Positions 57,827 to 64,000 of a DNA stretch of 64,000 bases are shown in pieces. A model generated the notes under the pieces. The model was not told the DNA's origin. It was given only the letters and a program-made list of their open reading frames with translations, and ran no database searches. Each line of letters starts with the position of its first letter. The stretch's first letter is position 1. A program made the translations under genes and the position numbers. The stretch is from Ochrobactrum teleogrylli (lineage in GTDB: Bacteria > Pseudomonadota > Alphaproteobacteria > Rhizobiales > Rhizobiaceae), in the NCBI RefSeq assembly GCF_006376685.1, contig NZ_VEWL01000007.1, positions 158,949-222,948 on the forward strand, written 5' to 3'.

Positions 57827-58984
57827 TCAGGCCGCTAAGTCCAACTTTTCGGGCTTTGCCCGTTGCATGCCGGATTCGAGAAATTCAGCATACAGGCGAA
57901 CGGCGGCGCGCAAATCAGATCGTATCTTTGGTGCAATCTCTTGGAAATTCGGCAGGGCATCCAGCCTAGCCAATTCGATTCCAGTATCATTAAAAGTCCG
58001 ACCGCCGAGCAAACGCCTAGCCTTTAGCAATTGCGATTTCACATTCCTTGCAGACTGATATGAGCGGCCCCGCTGCATAAGCCAACGCGTAAAATTTCCT
58101 TGTATTGCAGGCAGATTTTCGCCTGTTTGGCGGCTCAAGATCACTTTGCCGATAGCCTTTGCCAAACCTACAGGGACCGCGTTCGCAATGAGTTTCATAT
58201 TCTCGTGCTTTGAACTGCCTCGCCATTCCCAGTCTGTCGGAAAACCTTGCAGTTGCCCTATCTGTGCCAGCGACGGCACCACAGTTCCGGTAGCCACTTC
58301 ACGCCCCTCGGGGATAGGACGCCACGACGATGCAATTATGGTCGGCGCAGGCTCGCAGGCCTGCCAAACGGCCTTGTTCATGCGAAATCGTGGATAGAGA
58401 AATATTGGCGGACAATCCGCCCCGAAAACGTCGCCAAGTGTTGTTTGCTGCTCAGATCGTGCTTCCATAAGCGCCGAGCTTAAAAAGCCGTCTCTTTCGC
58501 CAAGACGGCCTATAATAAATAGGCGTTTCCGAGATTGGGCGACACCGTAATACGAAGCGTCAAGTTTCGCTTCCGTCAGACCGTACCCCGCTCGGACCAA
58601 TATTGTCCGTGCTTCTGCCCAAACCCTGGATCTGCGGGCCTGTTCAACATTTTCCATCAAGAACCATTGTGGCCTCGCAATAGTGACGAGCATGGCAAAC
58701 GCCTTCGTCATATTCGCGTTTTCGCCTTCCTGTCTCTCCCCCGCAACCGAATAGTCCTGACATGGTGGGCCTCCGGCTATCATGTCCGGTTGCAGGCTGG
58801 ATAGCATCGGGCCGATACCGAGAATGTCATTTAGATTATGCGCCCATACATGACTTCCGATATTTGCGCGATATGTGGAAATCGCAGGCTGCCAATTGTC
58901 GTAAGCCCTAATTACATCAAAGCCCGCATTCCGAAGCCCGCAGGACATGCCGCCCGCACCACAAAACAGATCAATTACCCGCAC
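57827..58984 (-). CDS. DNA cytosine-5 methyltransferase, orphan
   Basis: It is 385 residues from GTG 58984 (AAGG nine bases upstream; RVIDLFCGAGG follows directly), although the frame opens at 59062. Motifs of m5C methyltransferases occur in order: I (IDLFCGAGGMS), IV with the catalytic Cys75 (GGPPCQDYSVAG), VI (MENVEQARR), VIII (AQSRKRLFIIG), a target recognition region, IX (LQGFPTDW) and X (IANAVPVGLAKAIG). No restriction enzyme is evident next to it, so it may be solitary and protect the element. The target sequence is unknown. Confidence 0.9.
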   Translation of the reverse strand: MRVIDLFCGAGGMSCGLRNAGFDVIRAYDNWQPAISTYRANIGSHVWAHNLNDILGIGPMLSSLQPDMIAGGPPCQDYSVAGERQEGENANMTKAFAMLVTIARPQWFLMENVEQARRSRVWAEARTILVRAGYGLTEAKLDASYYGVAQSRKRLFIIGRLGERDGFLSSALMEARSEQQTTLGDVFGADCPPIFLYPRFRMNKAVWQACEPAPTIIASSWRPIPEGREVATGTVVPSLAQIGQLQGFPTDWEWRGSSKHENMKLIANAVPVGLAKAIGKVILSRQTGENLPAIQGNFTRWLMQRGRSYQSARNVKSQLLKARRLLGGRTFNDTGIELARLDALPNFQEIAPKIRSDLRAAVRLYAEFLESGMQRAKPEKLDLAA

Positions 58985-59106
58985 AATTACCCGCCTTCTT
59001 GTAATGGAATATTCCGTTACAAGAATTGTCGGATCAGACAATGCTAAAATCAAATTTTTCACAGTCCGCCGACAGGTTTTGTAACTGTCGGCGGATGATT
59101 GAAATA

Positions 59107-59796
59107 TTAGCTCATGGGCGGAAGGTTAGTATGTAGATCAGGAAACGCTGAGTAAATCTTGTCCGTTATGACGCTTAATGCCTTTCGCTTCCGCTCCGTA
59201 AGCTCGACTTCAATCCGTCGCCCTTCGAAGGTTGTGACGTAAGTATCTTCCACTATCCTGCCAGGAAGGTATTCCTTCATATGGCCATGATCGACTGCGT
59301 GTTTCTTTACGGCGTCCAAAGAGGAAATAGCTTCGGCTCTATGACCTGCAGCATGTCTTGCGTCGTTGTAGTTTGGGAAATTGGTTTCAAGATCACGATT
59401 AGCTTCACGTAACAGATCATGCTTGGTTATCGCACGAATAGTGGGTGTGTCTTTCATCGTTGAACGAATGGCATTTAAGGACTTCCCGAAATGAAAAACT
59501 GTCATACAAGCTTCTCGGCCAGCCATTTGATTCCAAAGATCCAGCGCATGCATATTCTTTGTAAATTCGATTGTACCCCTAATATTGACGTTCTGAACTT
59601 GTTTTCTGAGGCCGTCGATATGAAGGTGCAGACCAATTGCGGCGGCATAGTCGTTAACATAAGCGTTTAATGCTTGAAGATTGTAAATCAGCATCATCGA
59701 ATGATACTGTTCATCGTCATCTTTTATCGTGTTGATAAATGCTTGTAGCTTTCCCATATCGTGCACACCGGGTTCGCTAGTATCAAATACATTCAT
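59107..59796 (-). CDS. Hypothetical protein, 229 residues
   Basis: The family is not recognised. It has no signal peptide or membrane segment. The middle is helical and carries NDARHAAGHRAE (Arg then His residues), which faintly resembles the Rx4-6H signature of HEPN ribonucleases; this is weak. The C-terminal part is strand-rich (IVEDTYVTTFEGRRIEVELTE), and the end looks like a helix. It lies immediately behind a G8 tract in place of a ribosome site. It stands between the methyltransferase and the Rep gene. Confidence 0.6.
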   Translation of the reverse strand: MNVFDTSEPGVHDMGKLQAFINTIKDDDEQYHSMMLIYNLQALNAYVNDYAAAIGLHLHIDGLRKQVQNVNIRGTIEFTKNMHALDLWNQMAGREACMTVFHFGKSLNAIRSTMKDTPTIRAITKHDLLREANRDLETNFPNYNDARHAAGHRAEAISSLDAVKKHAVDHGHMKEYLPGRIVEDTYVTTFEGRRIEVELTERKRKALSVITDKIYSAFPDLHTNLPPMS

Positions 59797-59807
59797 AGTC
59801 CCCCCCC
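59797..59807 (-). other. G8 homopolymer at the ribosome site of the 229-residue gene
   Basis: On the minus strand GGGGGGGG is followed by ACT and the ATG. It replaces a Shine-Dalgarno sequence. Homopolymer length can vary by slippage, so translation level could vary. Confidence 0.6.
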
Positions 59808-59919
59808 AATTTGATTAAGCCCTTAATAAATGAGAATGAATTCCCCAAAAGCAAGCCCCACTCATCTTCCAAATCTCGAAGCTCTTTTCTGTCAACTTTT
59901 TGGTGGAATTTTCCGCTCA

Positions 59920-62481
59920 TCAGAATGGGATTTCGCCATGTGGACTTATATATCCAATAGGTGGGGCGTTAGCTCCCACCGTCTTGGGTAGGTGTTGATT
60001 ATCTGGAGATGTATCTCTGAAAACAATATTATTTTCAATCCCTTGAGACATACCACTTTCGGATTCGATAGCAGCATTATGTTCCTCAACCATCTTCGCC
60101 GCTGTTTCTTCATCAACGATCTTCCACGCGTCGGGGGTTTTGATCATCTGTTCGCCAGACGTATCAAAAATCACAAAACGCCCGCTCGGACGTTCGCTGA
60201 ATCCGAAACCAGCAGTTTGAGCCAATCCGAAAAACACCTTTCTAAACCGCCAAACGGTCAATTCACGGCCTTTGCGTTTTTCGACAAGTTTATCAACCGC
60301 GAATTTCAGCGCATTTGAAAACCCAAGGGATGCCGCAGCTTCCCGAATTTCCGCCTCTTGTGGCATGTCATTCTTGAAAACAAAACGCGCCACCGCCCCA
60401 AGTGCGCCAATTGTCTGACTAACCTCTTCGCCATAGCCATTTTCAGCCAGTTTCCGTAAGGGCATAGGCGGTAGTGGATCGACGGCCAGGCGATTGATAA
60501 TCGTAGCGGATTCTGCAACCTCATCTACGTCAACCCCCATCATTTCCCATTCGGCCACCGCCTCACGTAGCCATTGCAACTCAATTGGGTCCATGTCCGA
60601 ATCCGGCCACATGCCAATTGCTATGGCTGCATGCCACGCTTCCATTGCAGCCGCATCCGAATGCTCGCGTAGAACTATGTTCAGTCCAGCCAATGTCTCG
60701 TCGTCTTCGTCCAATCTCGCAATGTCCGCCCTTGTAGCTTCCGCTAGCTTCGACAACTCGCGCACCTTGATCATGTGACGCATAGCTATTGCCATTCTGG
60801 CATCTTCCGGCTCGAGGTCACCACGATGTGCGCATTTCCACAAAACATCCCAAATTTCATTGGGCGCACGACTGGAATCGAGCCCGATCCACGTATGTGT
60901 CCGAGTGCGGCGAATCCATTTCCAAGCGCGGTAACGCTCAGAATCCAGCATCTCTTTCACTGCCTTTTCCTCGCGCTTAAACTCCTTCCTTTCTTCGCCA
61001 AATAGCTTTTTATCGCCTATCTCTTTTTTCCATTGTTCAAATTTTTCGACCCGCTTCCGGTCAACCTTCTGCTCTTGTCTGGTCGAATATCTGGCTGCAT
61101 ATCGGGCTGCAGATGTAGCAGTCTCCGCCGAGCCATCGCTACTCGGTTTCGGGCTATAGCGCTTGTCAGTATCGCCAATAACGCGGGCATCGCATCCGCG
61201 ATCCTGTCCCTTGCCGTCAGCCTCAAGACGTGTCGAAAATTTCTTACGGAATTCGTCGCAAACGCTCCGCGCTTCATCCAATGTCGGCACTGCCAATAGT
61301 ATATGTCTGTGTGGTGATCCCGATTGCTGAGGCTGTCCGCACCACATTCCGGATGGTCGAATTTTCTTATTGCGAAGGATTTGAAGGACGATTTTCATAT
61401 CGTCTTGAATCTTGTCCAATGCTTCCCACGGCCCGAATTTACGCGGATCGTGCTCACTGGTCCGTGTCTCTTCATTTGTCGCGTGACATACAAATTCGCC
61501 TGGTAGCGTGACCGTAATCCAGCAGACTTGCCAGCCCAATGCCTTCCAACGTGCAAGCATCATGTCAATCATCAGTGAGCGCTTTGCCGTCGCCTGTCGT
61601 TTCGCCTTTTCATTAAGCTCTATCATGGATATTTGCACGGTCGGATCATCGACTTTCACAAGTCGCAGACCCTGCAAAATTTCCTCCGTTAAATCGACAT
61701 GCTCGCGATACAAGCCTACGAGATAATCACTCACATAAGTCGGTCTTGCCCATGCATTGCGACCGCCAACGGCCTTCAAAGCGCCCTCAACGCGCAAAAT
61801 CGTCTTGCGCTGCAACTTCGCGATCTTACGCAGATGCCATCTTTCATCGCGGCGACGTCTCTGGTCTGGATGCTGGTTGATAAGATTGCCGTCTTTATCC
61901 TTGCACGGCCAATCAAGCGCATATGTAGCGGCCTCGTTTGCGGCCATCTCGCGTAGCTTCTCAGGCCGCAGGCCAAGCACTTCCAGCCCTTCCCATCCCA
62001 CAAGTTCAATAATCAATTTCTCGCGTTCAACGCGGCGGGCATTGCTCAGTTTCTCCAAAAACTTGCGCCATTCTGGGGGTAAGAAACTGGCAACGTGCTC
62101 ATGCGCCCGCGCTTTTTGCGCCAGTACCTTGTCGGATGGAGCGACAAACTCCACCGTGTGGCGAGGCAAAGCCTTTCGGCTCGGCTTTTCAGCCTCTTCC
62201 TCATCCAGCGCCGTGAAATCCGCTCGCAAACGCTCTTCCGGCGTTTCCGGCTCAATCTTGCCGTCAAGAAGATCATAAAAATCGATTTTTCCGCCGACAG
62301 AACCGCCGTTCTCAAATTCCGATTCAAATTCTTTTCTGAAAAACCCGCGCCCAAGCAACGGTGCAGCCGCCAGCCTTTGGGCTAGAAAACTCTTGCCTGC
62401 CGGAGCTTCGTCAACAAATTTTGCTTTTTGGGGTAGACTATTCTGTGTGCTGAAAACCGGGGTTTCCAGCAAGCGCGTCAC
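59920..62481 (-). CDS. P2 gpA-type rolling-circle replication initiator
   Basis: It is 853 residues from GTG 62481 and belongs to the gpA family (replication gene A protein). The HUH metal motif is SPHRHILL (His391, His393). The two catalytic tyrosines stand as YAARY (Tyr461, Tyr465), the YxxxY arrangement of P2 gpA, which nicks and closes DNA in rolling-circle replication. WITVTLPGEFVCHA is the motif 1 region. The C-terminal third carries winged-helix-like stretches but no clear helicase. Such a gene defines a phage, satellite or integrative element that replicates by itself. The ribosome site is weak. Confidence 0.88.
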   Translation of the reverse strand: MTRLLETPVFSTQNSLPQKAKFVDEAPAGKSFLAQRLAAAPLLGRGFFRKEFESEFENGGSVGGKIDFYDLLDGKIEPETPEERLRADFTALDEEEAEKPSRKALPRHTVEFVAPSDKVLAQKARAHEHVASFLPPEWRKFLEKLSNARRVEREKLIIELVGWEGLEVLGLRPEKLREMAANEAATYALDWPCKDKDGNLINQHPDQRRRRDERWHLRKIAKLQRKTILRVEGALKAVGGRNAWARPTYVSDYLVGLYREHVDLTEEILQGLRLVKVDDPTVQISMIELNEKAKRQATAKRSLMIDMMLARWKALGWQVCWITVTLPGEFVCHATNEETRTSEHDPRKFGPWEALDKIQDDMKIVLQILRNKKIRPSGMWCGQPQQSGSPHRHILLAVPTLDEARSVCDEFRKKFSTRLEADGKGQDRGCDARVIGDTDKRYSPKPSSDGSAETATSAARYAARYSTRQEQKVDRKRVEKFEQWKKEIGDKKLFGEERKEFKREEKAVKEMLDSERYRAWKWIRRTRTHTWIGLDSSRAPNEIWDVLWKCAHRGDLEPEDARMAIAMRHMIKVRELSKLAEATRADIARLDEDDETLAGLNIVLREHSDAAAMEAWHAAIAIGMWPDSDMDPIELQWLREAVAEWEMMGVDVDEVAESATIINRLAVDPLPPMPLRKLAENGYGEEVSQTIGALGAVARFVFKNDMPQEAEIREAAASLGFSNALKFAVDKLVEKRKGRELTVWRFRKVFFGLAQTAGFGFSERPSGRFVIFDTSGEQMIKTPDAWKIVDEETAAKMVEEHNAAIESESGMSQGIENNIVFRDTSPDNQHLPKTVGANAPPIGYISPHGEIPF

Positions 62482-62700
62482 CGCGTGTTAAATGGCGTCT
62501 TTACAATTTTAAGCGTCTGAATCATCATGATTTTAGTTCCTTAAAGACCCCTAGCCTTGCCGGGCTATGATGGGGTCTTTTTAGTTTGCCGCGCACATTT
62601 CACTTCTGTCAAATCCAGAGCCTGTGCTCGCCGACAGAAATGCCTCGCTGCATCAATCTGGATATAACCTTTGGCAGATGATCGCGAGTTCATTTGTCTA
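62482..62700. promoter_or_regulatory. Intergenic region with a hairpin upstream of rep
   Basis: AAAGACCCC (62543-62551) pairs with GGGGTCTTT (62572-62580), with an inner TAGCC/GGCTA pair. Five T residues follow on the plus strand, but both flanking genes are on the minus strand. It may be a terminator for GNAT in weak form, for an unseen plus-strand RNA, or an origin hairpin of the Rep system. Confidence 0.5.
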
Positions 62701-63210
62701 TCAAGTGATCACACGTCTGAATACATCATTTAGGTATGCTTGTTCATGGATGCTGAAATGCGTGGTCCCGACCTTTTCAAAGCCCTGCTTTAGATAGAAG
62801 GCAATTGCCGGGGAGTTTTCGGAATTGGTGGTCAGCCAGACCGATGGAGCATCCGCAGTCCGTGCATAATTCAGCCCTTGCACCAGGAGCGCCTTGCCGA
62901 GACCTCTGCCATGGTGACGCGGCTGAACGTAAAGGGTCGATATCTCCATGGCCGAACAGTTCGCGACAGGAGCCACCTTTTCGTGGCTGATGCGGATAAA
63001 CCCATCAAGGCCGTCCTCGTTCTCGGACACGATCACATGCTCGTTGGGATCTTCGAGCAGCGCTGCCAGCTTGGCCGATGTGAATTCGCTAAGGGCAAAT
63101 TCTGCAAAGAAGGCATTCACGCCTCTCTTGATATAGGTCCCCAGCCAAACTTCGATTGAAATAGCGGCAAGGACTGGGGCATCAGACGGCCGCGCAATAC
63201 GAAATTTCAT
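62701..63210 (-). CDS. GNAT-family N-acetyltransferase
   Basis: It is 169 residues. It starts RIARPSDAPVLAAI, and the acetyl-CoA loop is in LYVQPRHHGRGLGKALLVQG (the RxxGxG pattern), followed by YLKQGFEKVGTTHFSI. Substrate unknown. It may belong to the mobile element or to the backbone. A 52-residue ORF ends by overlapping its start. Confidence 0.83.
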   Translation of the reverse strand: MKFRIARPSDAPVLAAISIEVWLGTYIKRGVNAFFAEFALSEFTSAKLAALLEDPNEHVIVSENEDGLDGFIRISHEKVAPVANCSAMEISTLYVQPRHHGRGLGKALLVQGLNYARTADAPSVWLTTNSENSPAIAFYLKQGFEKVGTTHFSIHEQAYLNDVFRRVIT

Positions 63211-63365
63211 ATTTTAGTTTCCAGCATTCTACGGTTTCCGCTAGGTTTTAGTGGTATGTACTGGTGATAGCAATGTCGCGCGAATTCGCTTTCAGTCATG
63301 CGCTCAATTTCATCCGCACCGACACCAATGCTACGCAAAATCCTGTCAACTTTTTCACTAACCAT
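63207..63365 (-). CDS. Small coupled ORF, 52 residues
   Basis: It is too short for ordinary gene callers. A strong ribosome site GGAGGG lies seven bases before ATG 63365. The stop overlaps the GNAT ATG (TATGA), a sign of translational coupling. The peptide is basic at its C-terminus, begins MVSEKVDRILRSIGV and has a helix ADEIERMTESEFARH. I do not recognise it. It may only couple translation, or act as a small partner of the acetyltransferase. Confidence 0.6.
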   Translation of the reverse strand: MVSEKVDRILRSIGVGADEIERMTESEFARHCYHQYIPLKPSGNRRMLETKI

Positions 63366-63445
63366 ATTAGCCCTCCGCATGGATTAGCCTTTGCCCAATA
63401 CGACCAGTGCTTATCACGTCAAGAGAACGATTGAATAATATTATC

Positions 63446-63500
63446 GCAGAGGTGGAGATTGAACCTCATGCAGCGGGGTAACACTCGCTCTACCCAACGT
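63446..63500 (-). pseudogene. tRNA-like remnant
   Basis: Read on the minus strand, GTTGGGTAGAGCG looks like a D arm and GAGGTTCAATCTCC like a T arm with one base lost. The anticodon arm does not pair and no acceptor stem is visible. It is best read as a decayed tRNA or a chance resemblance. Confidence 0.3.
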
Positions 63501-63640
63501 CGATTTTTAGCGCCAAATCCGGCCATCGCCTTCACCGCGCCACGGGTCGCGGTTCAAGCGGGCCTCCTTAAGCGCCAAAAATAGGACATTGGGACCCGTC
63601 GCTCAGTGACGGCAGACTAGCCGACGCCTCCCTTCGGTCG

Positions 63641-63670
63641 CAATCCCGCCCGCCGATGCGGGCAGGATTG
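63641..63670. repeat. Long GC-rich inverted repeat
   Basis: CAATCC-c-GCCCGC and GCGGGC-a-GGATTG are separated by CGAT, a 12-pair stem with one mismatch. No T tract follows, so it is more likely an origin-type or protein-binding structure than a terminator. Confidence 0.6.
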
Positions 63671-63926
63671 TTAAAAGCGTATGTCGGCCCGCCTGCCGTC
63701 AACCCCGCCGCGTAAGCCCCTATAATAATTGCAGGAATCCCAAAAATACCGCTTGCAATCCAAGTCGCGACTGGCTAAGAAGCGCATCCAACTTAAAGGC
63801 AACCATCATGGATAGGGTCACAGACATTCATTTTCCTCATCTACCGAGCCATTTCCGGGCGTCGGATCACATAGGGAAAACGATATATGTCTGCACCTCA
63901 CGCCTTTTACGCTAGCGGCCATCCGT

Positions 63927-63985
63927 ATTGCCTCATCAGAGAATGCTCCCGAACGGATAGCACATTGCCTCACCAGAATGCTCCC
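63927..63985 (+). repeat. Imperfect direct repeat, 37-base period
   Basis: ATTGCCTCATCAGAGAATGCTCCC (63927-63950) recurs as ATTGCCTCACCAGAATGCTCCC (63964-63985), with one substitution and a two-base gap. It runs up to the window end, so further copies may follow. Confidence 0.6.
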
Positions 63986-64000
63986 TATCCTCCGGTGAAC

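Larger units (their letters stand above)
63366..64000. other. Structured non-coding region at the window end
   Basis: 635 bases without a solid gene. It holds a tRNA-like remnant (63446-63500), the hairpin CCGTC/GACGG (63596-63612), a 13-bp stem with one mismatch (63641-63670, CAATCCCGCCCGC/GCGGGCAGGATTG) and a direct repeat (63927-63985). A frame open from ATG 63887 to the end (38 codons) could be the start of a gene, weakly supported. A replication or transfer origin is possible. Confidence 0.5.

Noticed and set aside
54573..64000. Integrase gene or intact tRNA-Arg in the element part
   Set aside because: Neither a tyrosine recombinase motif nor the 5' half of tRNA-Arg(CCG) could be found on either strand; they are presumed beyond the window.

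Overview
The window is a stretch of an alphaproteobacterial chromosome, most probably Brucella or Ochrobactrum (Brucellaceae, Rhizobiales). The grounds are the family profile rather than a database match: a cyclic beta-1,2-glucan exporter (NdvA/Cgt type), CckA, an ATP12 chaperone, a very large coiled-coil protein resembling the rhizobial growth-pole proteins, a nearly cysteine-free DksA, and YcjX/YcjF with many short secreted proteins. Coding density is high. Most neighbours sit in short operons with 4-base stop/start overlaps.

Layout. 1-4.7 kb: tmk (partial), holB, metG, tatD and an MBL-fold hydrolase. 4.7-10.3 kb: ndvA, an RluC-type pseudouridine synthase, a DMT exporter, a HAD phosphatase and an ATP12 chaperone. 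10.4-12.3 kb: the nitrogen operon glnB-glnA on the minus strand. 12.5-20.1 kb: nnr, gph, rpiA, a DUF2059 protein, gor, class II DAHP synthase and dgkA. 20.1-20.9 kb: an AT-rich islet with two tiny exported proteins. 20.9-30.5 kb: nadE, gltX, maeB, an SDR that lacks its catalytic residues, an LpxH-like phosphatase with a glycosyltransferase, and an enolase-superfamily epimerase. 30.7-34.5 kb: a four-gene Mla/MCE lipid transporter. 34.7-39.8 kb: a 1695-residue membrane-anchored coiled-coil protein with internal repeats. 40.4-54.5 kb: ferredoxin and a flavoprotein missing its NADPH domain, folP-folB-folK, ycjX-ycjF, sixA, dksA, a FliO-like membrane protein, cckA and a flavoprotein.

From 54.5 kb the character changes. 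A 50-base 3' piece of a tRNA-Arg(CCG) gene marks one end of an integrated element. It is followed by short repeats that look like recombinase arm sites, an AlpA-like HTH protein, a DUF2958 protein, a coiled-coil two-TM protein, a small protein behind a perfect 16-base palindrome, an orphan cytosine-5 methyltransferase, an unknown protein behind a G8 tract, and a P2 gpA-type rolling-circle initiator with HUH and YxxxY motifs. A GNAT acetyltransferase coupled to a 52-residue ORF and about 630 bases of structured non-coding DNA end the window. No integrase and no intact tRNA-Arg were found, so the element probably continues past base 64000. This element is the best candidate for something undescribed: an integrative, rolling-circle-replicating element whose cargo is mostly unrecognised.
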